In this document: positions 41,092 through 49,177 of the stretch, one piece after another
How the letters are laid out: each line of letters opens with the position of its first letter
Position numbering within the stretch: position 1 is the first letter of the stretch
From: CBDBZX01 sp965213645
GTDB taxonomy: Bacteria > Deinococcota > Deinococci > Deinococcales > Trueperaceae
NCBI GenBank assembly: GCA_965213645.1
Contig: CBDBZX010000008.1
Coordinates: forward strand, 248,001 to 312,000
Direction of reading: 5' to 3'
Length of the DNA: 64,000 bases
Translations under genes and position numbers: made by a program
The notes under the pieces: generated by a model
The model's database searches: none
Seen by the model: only the letters and a program-made list of their open reading frames with translations
What the model was told of the DNA's origin: nothing

Positions 41092-41112
41092 GACCCCGCT
41101 GAGTGCGGGGTC
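41092..41112. terminator. Bidirectional terminator between lysE-like and crp-like genes
   Basis: GACCCCGC and GCGGGGTC flank TGAGT, with A-rich sequence left and a T-rich stretch right, between two convergent genes. Confidence 0.8.
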
Positions 41113-41139
41113 CTCTTACTCTAACTTTAGATACAGTCC

Positions 41140-41823
41140 TCAAAGAACTTGCATCACGTAGTGGTCAGTCGCCGCTTCTAAACCTGCTGGGTTCGCCACG
41201 TACACACCGCGTGTCCCTGTCAGAGCGCCGTCGTTGCGAAGCTCACCCAGGATGCGGGTGATGGTGACGCGCGAGGAGCCCGTCAGCGAAGCCAAATCTT
41301 CGTGCGTCAGGGCGAGCGGGAGCTTGACGCCCTCTTGCCCGTCGGCGTGCTGACCGAAGCGCTCGGAGAGGCGCAAGAAAGCGCGGGTCACGCGAGCGCC
41401 AACCGGCAGCTCGGCGTCGTCGATCGCTTCGCGGCTGCTGCGGAGCTGCCGCGCCAAGCTGCGCATAATGTAGTCACGCAGTTTGCGGTCGTTCATAGCT
41501 TGCTGCGGGTCAACGGGCGTCAGCTCAGCGTGATGCACGGCGATAACGGTCTCCGCGTGCTGGCCACCATCTAGTGCAGCGGTACCAATCACGTCGCCGG
41601 GGCCGTAGAGGTCAGCGATGCGCTCTTTGCCGACTGAAGTCGGGACGATGGCTTTGAGGACGCCGCTGTTCACGATGTAGAGCGAGCTAGCGTCGCGGCC
41701 TTCTTCGTACAACACGTCGTCAATCTCTAAGGTGCGTGTTGGGAGTGCTAAGGTGTTGGGAACCAAAGTATTAGGGGCGAGGTCAGAGGAGAAGCGCAGG
41801 TCTGTCATAAGGGTATCCAACAT
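41140..41823 (-). CDS. Crp/Fnr-family transcriptional regulator
   Basis: 227 aa. Residues ~30-130 form a cyclic-nucleotide-binding-type beta roll (DVLYEEGRDASSLYIVNSGVLKAIV, LYGPGDVIGTAALDGG), followed by the C-terminal winged helix with the recognition part LTHEDLASLTGSSRVTITRILGELRNDG. No Fnr-type N-terminal cysteines, so not an iron-sulfur oxygen sensor; the effector is unknown. AAAGGT lies upstream of the ATG at 41823, and a good promoter is found about 100 bases further up. Confidence 0.9.
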   Translation of the reverse strand: MLDTLMTDLRFSSDLAPNTLVPNTLALPTRTLEIDDVLYEEGRDASSLYIVNSGVLKAIVPTSVGKERIADLYGPGDVIGTAALDGGQHAETVIAVHHAELTPVDPQQAMNDRKLRDYIMRSLARQLRSSREAIDDAELPVGARVTRAFLRLSERFGQHADGQEGVKLPLALTHEDLASLTGSSRVTITRILGELRNDGALTGTRGVYVANPAGLEAATDHYVMQVL

Positions 41824-41926
41824 AAACGTGGACCTTTCTTGAATTTGGGGTGTGGGGATTGAAGCGTTGGAAGGTGGTGCTTTAGGAGGATTCGCTTAGA
41901 GAGGAGTATGCCTCTATCTGTTGATT

Positions 41927-41955
41927 ATTCTACCTTATATATTAAGGCATGTCAA
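41927..41955 (-). promoter_or_regulatory. Promoter of the crp-like gene with a palindrome in the spacer
   Basis: On the minus strand TTGACA (41950-41955), a 17-bp spacer and TAGAAT (41927-41932), near consensus. The spacer contains the dyad CCTTA-TATAT-TAAGG (41933-41947), a possible operator. Confidence 0.75.
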
Positions 41956-42264
41956 GAGGTTTAAGTGGTTTGGATAGGCTTAAAAACTGTGTGCTGGACG
42001 AATATTTTGCGCCCTCTTAAAGATATTGTAAAGCCGCTAAATTAGGGGTATATGACAGAACGCGGCAAAAGCGTTTAGAGAAGTTTTTTACTCGCTCAAC
42101 GCTTTCAAGTCATTGTGTGATATTTTGTCCTCGAAGGGTGTAAAGTTTCTTATAGTTCAGGCCCCTGCCTCTACCCCCTCAACCCCCTTTGCGACCCAAA
42201 ACGACATGAACACCGCTCATGACCGCTCATTGTTCGGCTTCGCGAAGAGCAACACAAAAAGCTA

Positions 42265-42293
42265 TTGACAATTATTTAACTTTATTGTTAAAT
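42265..42293 (+). promoter_or_regulatory. Promoter and operator of the arsR-like operon
   Basis: TTGACA (42265-42270), 17-bp spacer and TTAAAT (42288-42293), 7 bases before the ATG (leaderless). The perfect dyad ATTTAAC-N6-GTTAAAT (42274-42293) covers spacer and -10, as expected for autorepression by an ArsR-type protein. Confidence 0.7.
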
Positions 42294-42300
42294 ATAAAAC

Positions 42301-42627
42301 ATGAGCCGACCCTATGCCGATGTTGATGTCTTCAAAGCGATTGCCGACCCGACGCGGCGGCAACTGCTCCAGGTGTTGAGTGGAGGAGACCGCGCGGTGA
42401 GTGAGTTAGCGGAGCCCTTTGACATGTCGCTCCCGGCACTCTCGAGACACCTCCAAGTTTTACGAGAGGTTGGCTTGGTTACGCAAGAGCGGAGCGGCAG
42501 GCAGCGTATCTATCACCTCAACGCGGAGCCGCTGCAAGAGGTCGGCGAATGGATTGCACACTTTGAAGAATTTTGGGACGGGAAGTTGGACGCACTCGCG
42601 CTCTTTTTAAATGAGGACAAAGCGTGA
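42301..42627 (+). CDS. ArsR-family winged-helix regulator (SRPBCC-linked type)
   Basis: A 108-aa regulator: VFKAIADPTRRQLLQVLSGG, SELAEPFDMSLPALSRHLQVLREVGLVTQERSGRQRIYHL is the standard ArsR winged helix. It lacks the ELCVCDL metal site and belongs to the branch that accompanies SRPBCC proteins. Its C-terminus (WIAHFEEFWDGKLDALALFL) is typical of that branch. It overlaps the SRPBCC gene by 4 bp (GTGA). Confidence 0.9.
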   Translation: MSRPYADVDVFKAIADPTRRQLLQVLSGGDRAVSELAEPFDMSLPALSRHLQVLREVGLVTQERSGRQRIYHLNAEPLQEVGEWIAHFEEFWDGKLDALALFLNEDKA

Positions 42628-43058
42628 AGCGCATCATCCGCCGCGAAGTCATCTATCCGCACCTTACCGAAAAGGTGTGGCACGCTCTTACGGATAAGGA
42701 CGCCTTATCACGCTGGCTCATGGAAACGAATTTTGAGCCCGTCGTCGGTAAGCGCTTCTTCTTCAAAACGAAACCCGCGCCAGGTTTTGACGGTGTTGTA
42801 AGAGGTGAAGTGCTTAGGGTTGACGCACCGCATCACCTCGCCTATACCTGGTGCAGCGGGCCGTTAGGGGAGACCGTCGTGCGGTTTTGGCTCGAGGCGA
42901 GAGGTAGCACTACCCATCTCAAGTTTGAGCACAGTGGCTTTAGCGGCGTCAGGGAGATGCTGCCGAGTTTCATCTTGGGGTTCGGTTGGCGTGGGTTACT
43001 TAAAAAGGACTTGCCTGCTTGGTTAGAGCAAGCTATAGAGAAAGGAGAGGTCACATGA
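42624..43058 (+). CDS. SRPBCC/AHSA1-domain protein
   Basis: A 144-aa START-like fold protein (AHSA1 type): EVIYPHLTEKVWHALTDKDALSRWLMETNFEPVVGKRFFFKT, VVRGEVLRVDAPHHLAYTW, TVVRFWLE and the long C-terminal helix. Such proteins bind hydrophobic ligands or act as Hsp90-cochaperone-like factors; partner ArsR proteins sense the same state. Coupled by 4-bp overlaps to genes on both sides. Confidence 0.85.
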   Translation: MKRIIRREVIYPHLTEKVWHALTDKDALSRWLMETNFEPVVGKRFFFKTKPAPGFDGVVRGEVLRVDAPHHLAYTWCSGPLGETVVRFWLEARGSTTHLKFEHSGFSGVREMLPSFILGFGWRGLLKKDLPAWLEQAIEKGEVT

Positions 43059-43423
43059 AAGGTTCGGTTTCCGTCATATCCATCCCCGTGAGCGACCAGG
43101 AAAGCGCAAAAGACTTCTATCAAAACACGCTAGGGTTCAGGCTCGTTGACGATAACCGCTGGGGCGACGTGCAGCGCTGGATTTCGCTCGCGCCAAATAG
43201 CGATGGGCCTGTCATCTCGCTCGTCAACTGGTTTGAAAAGATGCCGCCCGGCTCGGTGCAGGGGCTCGTCTTAACGGTTGAGAGTATCCGTGAGGTGAGG
43301 GAAACGCTTAACAATAAAGGAGTATCGGTGTCGCCCTTAGAGCAGCAACTAGACGGCCTCTTCATGATGTTCAGCGACCCGGACGGGAACGGGTGGATAC
43401 TCAGAGAAGCACCTAGCACTTAG
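43055..43423 (+). CDS. VOC-superfamily (glyoxalase/bleomycin-resistance type) protein
   Basis: 122 aa from ATG 43055 (MKGSVSVISIPVSDQESAKDFYQ), overlapping the SRPBCC stop by 4 bp with AAGGAGAGG upstream. It has the paired beta-alpha-beta-beta-beta modules: FYQNTLGFRLVDDNRWGDVQRWISLAP and LFMMFSDPDGNGWIL. The metal-ligand positions fit only partly, so catalytic activity is unclear. Third gene of the ArsR operon. Confidence 0.85.
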   Translation: MKGSVSVISIPVSDQESAKDFYQNTLGFRLVDDNRWGDVQRWISLAPNSDGPVISLVNWFEKMPPGSVQGLVLTVESIREVRETLNNKGVSVSPLEQQLDGLFMMFSDPDGNGWILREAPST

Positions 43424-43435
43424 CGTTGTGTCTTA

Positions 43436-43514
43436 TAGCAGGTATCATCTGGTCTGAGACACTCTCACTATATGAGTTGCCGTCTAGCACGCACGTTCGG
43501 TGATGATGCCTTTG
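43436..43514 (+). repeat. 79-bp TIR element with degenerate right end
   Basis: Begins TAGCAGGTATCATCTGGTC; the right end GATGATGCCTTTGC is a decayed form of GATGATATCTGC. It lies between the VOC and nitroreductase 3' ends. A block GTCTCAGTGTATTTTGG with GAAACGCTATTAGAT (43545-43575) follows and also follows the copy at 57705. Confidence 0.65.
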
Positions 43515-43569
43515 CTGGAGGCAAAACTTCGTAAGCGGCATTTTGTCTCAGTGTATTTTGGAAACGCTA

Positions 43570-44781
43570 TTAGATAAGCACCTCACTCACAGGGCGGCGG
43601 GCACTCGGTAGCACATCGGTGTCGGGATAGCCTAAGCGAAAGGCAAATGTCGGTTTCCAAGTCGGGTCTCCTGTTAGTTTGTCCAACACCTCTGCCATCT
43701 GCGCAGGCTTCCCTAACTGGCGCTCTCGGTCTACGACCTCGAGCATCTGATTCACAGGTTGCGCTGCGAGCCCATGTGCCGTCATCCACAAGTGAAGCCG
43801 CTGCCACACGCGCCCTGCGTTTAATGTTCGCGGCTTGTCGTAGAGGTCTCGCACGGCGAGCAGGCCGAGCACAGGGGTTGCCGCTAAGGTTGTCTTCGTG
43901 CTGGAAAGCCAGCCGTCGTCCAGCATCTTTCCCGAGGTGGGCGGCAGCATCTTCACAGCCGCGCGTAAGAGCGGCGACACGCCCGATGTGTCGATAAAAG
44001 GTCCGTCCTTATCGCGCTGGACCTCTTGCCAATTTTTGTCAAACCAGGCGTGGGAGTCGTGGGACATGACCTCATCGGCGATAATCGCTTCGGTTGCTCG
44101 GACGCTCTCCTCAACAAAGGTGTTGAACGCAGCCCCCTTTTCAAAGAGAAAAAGTTTGGTGTCCGCCCTGGTAAGCGCGGCCATTTCTTCTAATCTCTCT
44201 TTCTCAACCTCTTGTGGTGCGTAGTTCGAACGGTCCGTATGACGTTCTGGAATGGTTTTGTAAAGAGGTGAAGTGTCTGCTTCGGACGGCGTTAGGTTGA
44301 GCGTCGCAACTTTGGTGAATGTCTGCTCATCGGATGGTCTAGTTAGGGTTCCAGGCAGGGGTCTCAAATCCACCTCATACCCCTCTGCGCTCGCTGTGAG
44401 CATCATGTTTTCTAACGCGCAGCCGAGACCTAAGTGCATCTCGCGCAAAAAGGGGTCCATTGCGCCTAGATGTCTCGAGGTATCCGCAAATAGCTCGACG
44501 CTACCTTCCCGCACGCGAAAGAGCCAGGGCTGTGTGTTGTGCGGGTTCGCCGCTAAGATAGCGGACTGGACGAGGCGTAGCGGTCCGGGTTCCGGGGTCG
44601 TGCGCCAGTCTTCCCAGGGCTCGTAGGCTGCACCTTGGCCCGACGCGAAGACGCCTTGGTCTACGGCGCGGTAGGTGCCGCCCCCCGCAATGAGGACGAG
44701 CGTGGTCACGCCCGTGCGCTTCAAGAAAGTTCGGCGGTTCAGGGTCGAATTTTGGGTCGGATGGGCGGCTGAACGGTTCAT
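43570..44781 (-). CDS. Tat-exported nitroreductase-family protein (Acg-like)
   Basis: A 403-aa protein with a twin-arginine signal (LNRRTFLKRTGVTTLVLIAGG), so it folds in the cytosol, probably with FMN, before export. The body resembles the Acg family of double-domain nitroreductases: SAILAANPHNTQPWLFRV (FMN-binding), ERHTDRSNYAPQEV and the C-terminal RLGYPDTDVLPSARRPV. Function of the family is unclear (FMN-binding redox or flavin-storage roles). AAGGAG precedes the ATG. A MerR-type promoter lies directly upstream at 44799-44829. Confidence 0.85.
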   Translation of the reverse strand: MNRSAAHPTQNSTLNRRTFLKRTGVTTLVLIAGGGTYRAVDQGVFASGQGAAYEPWEDWRTTPEPGPLRLVQSAILAANPHNTQPWLFRVREGSVELFADTSRHLGAMDPFLREMHLGLGCALENMMLTASAEGYEVDLRPLPGTLTRPSDEQTFTKVATLNLTPSEADTSPLYKTIPERHTDRSNYAPQEVEKERLEEMAALTRADTKLFLFEKGAAFNTFVEESVRATEAIIADEVMSHDSHAWFDKNWQEVQRDKDGPFIDTSGVSPLLRAAVKMLPPTSGKMLDDGWLSSTKTTLAATPVLGLLAVRDLYDKPRTLNAGRVWQRLHLWMTAHGLAAQPVNQMLEVVDRERQLGKPAQMAEVLDKLTGDPTWKPTFAFRLGYPDTDVLPSARRPVSEVLI

Positions 44782-44798
44782 AAAAACTCCTTCAGCCT

Positions 44799-44829
44799 AG
44801 TTTGGAGTCTACCGTTACGGAAGAGTCAA
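44799..44829 (-). promoter_or_regulatory. MerR-type promoter of the nitroreductase gene
   Basis: Minus strand: TTGACT, 19-bp spacer, CAAACT, with the dyad GACTCT-N11-AGACTC. 22 of 31 positions match the promoter of the adjacent merR-like gene (45711-45741), so the MerR protein probably activates both. Confidence 0.75.
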
Positions 44830-44830
44830 G

Positions 44831-45685
44831 CTAATCAACCCCATGCGGTTTGATGGGCGCTTGCAATTCCACCACCACAGGGTGGTCTTTTCCCGTCTGA
44901 GTCACCGGACCGGAGAGGTGCACCTCCCTCGCCGCGCTGTCACTCTCGTAGCCGTTCATCCCAACCCAGAGCGTCAGCGCCTTGGCCGCTCGCCCGAGTT
45001 CGTGATAGTAGCCGTGATGGAGCACGCTCGCCACAGCGCTATGCTTGGGCAGTTTGCGCACGCTAAAGGTGTCATTGGGTAGCTCCAACCGCTCATAATC
45101 CGCGCTCTCCAGCACAACCGCCACCTCCACGTCCACGTTCTCCTCGGTGTATTCGCGCATGTGGTAGAGCGTGAATTCGTTTCCAACGGGCGTGAGGTGT
45201 TGGGCGTCTAAGACCGTATAAAGTTCTTCGTAAAAGAGGGTACAGAATGTGTCCATTTGGCTTGTATGTGGCACGAAATGGCGTTTGGAGAAGATAGTCA
45301 TGGCGGGAACGCGCTTTAAGGTCACATCGTAGTAAGGTCGCTCGTTTTCGTGTTCGATCATCTGGAGCCGCGCTCCGATACGCCCCAAACGCTGCTGTTC
45401 TTCTAAGAGCTTGACTCTCGCCTCGGCTTGCTTTTGTTCCAGCATCTCCCTGAGTTCGTCCACCGAGACATCCTCTTTGACGAGCCGCTGAATCTCGCCA
45501 AGCGAAAAGCCCAAGTCTTTTAAGGCGGCGATGCGGTTGAGTTTGGGAAGCTGCTCCACACTGTAGAAGCGGTAGCCGCTCTCCTCGTCGATTCTGGCAG
45601 GTTTCAAGAGCCCTAGTTCGTCGTAGTGGCGCAGGGTGCGCACCGTGACGCGGCCTAGTTGGGAGAAGTCGCCGATTTTGAACAC
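44831..45685 (-). CDS. MerR-family regulator with GyrI-like effector domain (BmrR type)
   Basis: 284 aa from GTG 45685 (FKIGDFSQLGRVTVRTLRHYDELGLLKPARID follows), with GGAGGT 5-6 bases upstream; the open frame extends 81 codons further upstream but that part has no support. Order: MerR helix-turn-helix (~1-70), coiled-coil dimerisation helix (~80-115, EMLEQKQAEARVKLLEEQQRL), GyrI-like small-molecule domain (~125-284). Such proteins sense hydrophobic cations and untwist promoters with 19-bp spacers. Likely targets: its own gene and the adjacent nitroreductase gene. Confidence 0.9.
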   Translation of the reverse strand: MFKIGDFSQLGRVTVRTLRHYDELGLLKPARIDEESGYRFYSVEQLPKLNRIAALKDLGFSLGEIQRLVKEDVSVDELREMLEQKQAEARVKLLEEQQRLGRIGARLQMIEHENERPYYDVTLKRVPAMTIFSKRHFVPHTSQMDTFCTLFYEELYTVLDAQHLTPVGNEFTLYHMREYTEENVDVEVAVVLESADYERLELPNDTFSVRKLPKHSAVASVLHHGYYHELGRAAKALTLWVGMNGYESDSAAREVHLSGPVTQTGKDHPVVVELQAPIKPHGVD

Positions 45686-45710
45686 GCTTAACCTCCATGT
45701 CTGTTGTTTT

Positions 45711-45741
45711 AGCTTAGACTCTGACGTTGCGTGAGGGTCAA
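45711..45741 (-). promoter_or_regulatory. MerR-type promoter of the merR-like gene
   Basis: Minus strand: TTGACC (45736-45741), 19-bp spacer, TAAGCT (45711-45716). The dyad GACCCT-N11-AGAGTC (45717-45739) spans the spacer, the usual MerR operator geometry. Confidence 0.75.
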
Positions 45742-45817
45742 AGGTGTGCAGGTCTGGGGTAGTTGGGAAGAGGTATGATCTTAAAGAACCATGAAAGGTA
45801 AGGTGGCTTTCTTTTGC

Positions 45818-45823
45818 TAAACT
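45818..45823 (+). promoter_or_regulatory. -10 box of leaderless promoter for the DUF4377 lipoprotein
   Basis: TAAACT lies 7 bases before the ATG at 45831. Confidence 0.6.
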
Positions 45824-45830
45824 TAACGGT

Positions 45831-46424
45831 ATGAAACTGGGTAGCATTTTATTCTGCGTAGGTGCATTTTCAGTGTTGACAAGTTGCAGCGTTTCACCGC
45901 GTCCCACAACCGAGACGTTGTATCTCAACCATTACATGGTCGAGTGTGCGGGTCCATATTTGCAGCTCTGCCATCTCGACAAAGAGGATGCCGCTGACAC
46001 CTGGACGTACCGTTACAGTGACGTTATAGGGCTCGAGTACGAGTGGGGCTATACCTACACGCTGCGCGTGCGTGAGGAGGAAATACAAGACCCCTTGCCC
46101 GATATGTCTAGCGTCGCGACGACGCTGTTAGAGGTGCTCAACAAAGAGAGAGTCGCCCCCGATGTCCGCTTCCAGATCGAGCTAACGACGAGCGAAAGCT
46201 CAGACGAGTTTGCAGAGCAATTTATGGTTCAAAAGGCTGCCAACCTCTTCGAATTTCATGAGACAAAAGAATTCACCTGTTCCGAAACGGTCTGCGCGGA
46301 GCTTGGTGGTCTGCTAGACCAAAACCTCAAGGTGACGCTCGAGTTCACGCACCCCAAAAATTCAGGCGAACCCCTTATTGCTCAGCAAATCCTTAGCACA
46401 GAAGTGCTGCCTGAGCAAAATTAA
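45831..46424 (+). CDS. DUF4377-type lipoprotein
   Basis: A 197-aa lipoprotein: lipobox LTSC (Cys19). The first half of the mature part matches DUF4377: VECAGPYLQLCHLDKEDA, VIGLEYEWGYTYTLRVREEEIQDPLPDMSSVATTLLEVLNKERV. The second half (NLFEFHETKEFTCSETVCAELG) is of unknown fold and contains two Cys. DUF4377 occurs with META/HslJ-like domains in heat or stress-linked lipoproteins. Leaderless-type promoter. Stop overlaps the convergent rpe stop by 4 bases. Confidence 0.75.
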   Translation: MKLGSILFCVGAFSVLTSCSVSPRPTTETLYLNHYMVECAGPYLQLCHLDKEDAADTWTYRYSDVIGLEYEWGYTYTLRVREEEIQDPLPDMSSVATTLLEVLNKERVAPDVRFQIELTTSESSDEFAEQFMVQKAANLFEFHETKEFTCSETVCAELGGLLDQNLKVTLEFTHPKNSGEPLIAQQILSTEVLPEQN

Positions 46425-47092
46425 CCCTCAGCGCCGATGCTCTCTCTAAGCGCCGCGATATTCTCCTGCACCGTGTCCATGCCGCTAAAGACCGCGCTGC
46501 CCGCCACCAGCACGCTCGCGCCCGCTTGGGCGACCCTAGGCGCGGTGCTGCGGTCGATGCCGCCATCCACCTCCAGCTCGCAGTTCGGATTAAGCTCGTC
46601 AATCCATTCGCGCACGGTGCGCAATCTGCGAATCGTCGCCTCGATAAAGGCTTGTCCGCCGAAGCCGGGGTTGACGCTCATGACTAAGGTCAGGTCTAAG
46701 TAGGGCAGGGCCTCTCTCACAATTTCCAAAGGCGTCACCGGGTTGACCGCTAGTCCCGCCCGTGTACCCGACTCGCGCACGACTTGTAAGGCGCGGTGGA
46801 CGTGTGGCGTGGCTTCGGCGTGGAGGGTGAGGATGTCTGCGCCCGCGTCGGCGAAGGTCTCTAGGTAGCGTTCGGGCTCCTCAATCATGAGGTGCACGTC
46901 TAAGGGCAACTTGGTCACGCGCTTGCACGCACGCACAATGAGAGGTCCGATGGTAATGTTTGGGACGAAGTGGCCGTCCATCACATCGATGTGGATGTAG
47001 TCTGCCCCGGCTTCTTCTGCGGCTTTGACCTGTTCGCCTAAGCGGGAGAAGTCGGCGGCGAGAATCGAGGGGGCGAGTTTGGGAGTGTTCAC
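46421..47092 (-). CDS. rpe: Ribulose-phosphate 3-epimerase
   Basis: A 223-aa TIM-barrel enzyme interconverting ribulose-5-phosphate and xylulose-5-phosphate in the pentose phosphate pathway. Signatures: LAPSILAADFSRLGEQV, YIHIDVMDGHFVPNITIGP (metal His and Asp), LDVHLMIEEPERY, LVMSVNPGFGGQAFI and LEVDGGIDRSTAP (catalytic Asp and phosphate loop). Starts at GTG with TATACT 7 bases upstream (leaderless). No operon partner. Confidence 0.97.
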   Translation of the reverse strand: MNTPKLAPSILAADFSRLGEQVKAAEEAGADYIHIDVMDGHFVPNITIGPLIVRACKRVTKLPLDVHLMIEEPERYLETFADAGADILTLHAEATPHVHRALQVVRESGTRAGLAVNPVTPLEIVREALPYLDLTLVMSVNPGFGGQAFIEATIRRLRTVREWIDELNPNCELEVDGGIDRSTAPRVAQAGASVLVAGSAVFSGMDTVQENIAALRESIGAEG

Positions 47093-47099
47093 AGCGCAG

Positions 47100-47105
47100 A
47101 GTATA
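47100..47105 (-). promoter_or_regulatory. -10 box of leaderless promoter for rpe
   Basis: TATACT ends 7 bases before the GTG start at 47092. Confidence 0.55.
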
Positions 47106-47275
47106 GCAGGGGCGCGGGGGAGAGGTGTGTGAGGTTTGGGGGAAGAGGACGTTAAAATCTTCTAAAGCTCAGCGTTGGCTCAACGTTACTGTTGAGGTAT
47201 GACCTCTTCGGTGTTGAATAGACTTACTTGATTATGAACGAGGTCGCGTGTGTGATGCAAGTTGGTTTTGCAACC

Positions 47276-47872
47276 CTACGATGAAACCTCTTCCAATTTC
47301 CCCTCTCGCAACTCGAAGCGCTTAACGCTACCCCTCGAGACCTCAAAATCGGGCGCTTTGCCCAGGCGAGAGTCCACAGTCGTTGCGGTAATGAGGTTGC
47401 CCTCAAGCTCGAGCCCCAGCAAACTCACCCGTTTGCCCAAAGATTGCGCGTCACGTTGCGCAAAGGTCGCGCCGGTTTGCTCGAGCAACACGAGGTAAAG
47501 TCCCCCCGCCCCCGACACGCGCAAAACCTCGACAGGTAAGACCAGAAACTCCCGCTCACCTTGCCTCACACGCATACCTTGTGACAAGAGGCGCACTGTG
47601 CCTTTGTCCGCGCCGACTTCAAAGGGAGCGAGTTCGCCCTGCAAAAAAGGGGTGTCTAGGGCGATGGTACGCTCTGTGCCGGGTACATTTAAGGTGTTGC
47701 CGAGTAGCTGGGCGTTGAATTGAGATTCTGAGGCGGGTTGCACTTCAATAGCCTCACTGGGCGCAGTCGTTTGCGTTCGGGGCGCACACGCAGTCGCGAG
47801 CAAGGTTGCAGACAAAAGGTAAAAAAGATGGGTTTTCAGGTGGGATTTCAAAGGTGTCCTCGACATTTCTGC
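47276..47872 (-). CDS. Secreted lipoprotein of unknown function
   Basis: 198 aa from ATG 47872 (MSRTPLKSHLKTHLFYLLSA), giving a signal peptide that ends in lipobox LATAC. The frame is open 19 codons upstream but that part is not signal-like. The mature part is beta-rich (LGNTLNVPGTERTIAL, GGLYLVLLEQTGATFAQ, LEGNLITATTVD); no domain recognised. Confidence 0.55.
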   Translation of the reverse strand, partial: AEMSRTPLKSHLKTHLFYLLSATLLATACAPRTQTTAPSEAIEVQPASESQFNAQLLGNTLNVPGTERTIALDTPFLQGELAPFEVGADKGTVRLLSQGMRVRQGEREFLVLPVEVLRVSGAGGLYLVLLEQTGATFAQRDAQSLGKRVSLLGLELEGNLITATTVDSRLGKAPDFEVSRGSVKRFELREGKLEEVSS

Positions 47873-48004
47873 GCCTCGAATCGGGGTGCTCATCAAGCGT
47901 AAGAAGTCAAGGTGAAAGGGACGCCCCAAACGGCTGAGTATCCTTTCACGTGGCTCTAAGCTAGGGCAAATTGCGCTGCGTGGTCAAGATGAGTATCACC
48001 CTGA

Positions 48005-49177
48005 CTAAACGGCGTGCGCAGATGACTTTGCTCGCCGCAGCGGTTGCCGCTTGCCATACGTAAGACTGCGCCACACCCACTCCGCCGGACCGAAGCGGTA
48101 ACGGCGCAGCCACCACGCGCTAAAAGCAATCTGGAAGGCAAAAATTGCTAAGCTGATGGGAAAGGTCGCGGCTGCGCCCAAACCCCAGAGTCCGAACGTA
48201 TAGGGATAGAAGAGCGTCGTGCAGATTAGGGACTGCCCGAGGTAGTTGCTCAAAGCCATCTGTCCGATAGGGACGAAGGGCTTCAAGAGGTGTTGAAGAG
48301 GTTGAGCAAAAAGAGACAGCGCTGCCAAGTAAGCAAAACCTAAAAGTGGACTGGCGACGAGAAACTCGAGTGCATACATCCAACCCGTCCCCTCGAAAAG
48401 AGGCAGTGCACCTAAGAGCCAGAGGGTAAAAGGTGCGGCGAGTAGGGTGCAAGTCAACGCCGTGCGCCGCAGGAAACGCTCATTTTCCAAGACGCTCTGC
48501 ACGCCTCTACGCCCAAGTGCGTAGCCCACCAAAAAGAGCGCGAGCACCGCTGGACCGATCAAAAAGAGGTTGAGGAGTTCTAATGGAATAATCTCGAGTC
48601 GCCCCACCACGGCTGAGAAGTAGGTGTTGCCGCTCGGCTCGAGAAACTCACTAGGCTGAGGTTCTGGGATTAGAAATTCGCCGTTGAATACGTAGAGGGT
48701 GAGCGTAAAGAGCCACATGAGCAGCGCGGCGATGAGCAGCGTGCGCTCCCTCTTGTTGCGAAAGAGGACGAGCACAAAGCCTAAAACCGCGTAGGTAAAG
48801 AGAATATCCCCGGCCCAAATGAGCAGCAGGTGGACGGAGCCGATGCCGAGTAGAAGGGCTAGTCGCCTACGAAAGCGCGGTAGCACCGCGTCACCTTTAC
48901 GTAGTTGCAGCGCGAAGCCGAGTCCGAATAAAAACGAGAACATCGGGTAGAAGGTACCCTCAGCGAAGGCGCGAATCAGCGTGGCGACAACCTCATCCGC
49001 TTCGGTGCGTACGAACGAATAGCCTTGCAGCATATTGGTAATGAGCACCCCTAAAAGCGCAAAGCCGCGCAGCGCGTCTAGGGTGGTGATGCGCTCTTCC
49101 TGTTTCGTCGGGGCGATAAGGGTAGAGGTTGCTGTGCTTGGAACCTCTTTTTCTGCTTGGGTTGAGGCGTCACTCAT
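48005..49177 (-). CDS. DUF418 (YeiB-type) membrane protein
   Basis: 390 aa from ATG 49177 (alternative start two codons upstream). The N-terminal polar stretch is followed by RITTLDALRGFALLGVLITN, a mark of the YeiB/acyltransferase-like DUF418 family, and then about ten membrane helices with FPMFSFLFGLGFALQL and, near the C-terminus, FVPIGQMALSNYLGQSLICT. Possible role in transfer of acyl or other groups across the membrane, unproven. Its start overlaps the DUF2807 stop by 4 bp. Confidence 0.85.
   Translation of the reverse strand: MSDASTQAEKEVPSTATSTLIAPTKQEERITTLDALRGFALLGVLITNMLQGYSFVRTEADEVVATLIRAFAEGTFYPMFSFLFGLGFALQLRKGDAVLPRFRRRLALLLGIGSVHLLLIWAGDILFTYAVLGFVLVLFRNKRERTLLIAALLMWLFTLTLYVFNGEFLIPEPQPSEFLEPSGNTYFSAVVGRLEIIPLELLNLFLIGPAVLALFLVGYALGRRGVQSVLENERFLRRTALTCTLLAAPFTLWLLGALPLFEGTGWMYALEFLVASPLLGFAYLAALSLFAQPLQHLLKPFVPIGQMALSNYLGQSLICTTLFYPYTFGLWGLGAAATFPISLAIFAFQIAFSAWWLRRYRFGPAEWVWRSLTYGKRQPLRRAKSSAHAV

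Larger units (their letters stand above)
41824..42300. other. Intergenic region with promoters of crp-like and arsR-like genes
   Basis: It holds the crp-like promoter (41927-41955) and, at the other end, the arsR-like promoter/operator (42265-42293). The middle 300 bases are AT-rich and show nothing I can name. Confidence 0.6.

Noticed and set aside
44831..45928. Long N-terminal extension (81 codons) of the MerR-like protein
   Set aside because: The helix-turn-helix starts right after GTG 45685, which has a good ribosome site; the upstream part overlaps the MerR promoter and the divergent lipoprotein gene start.
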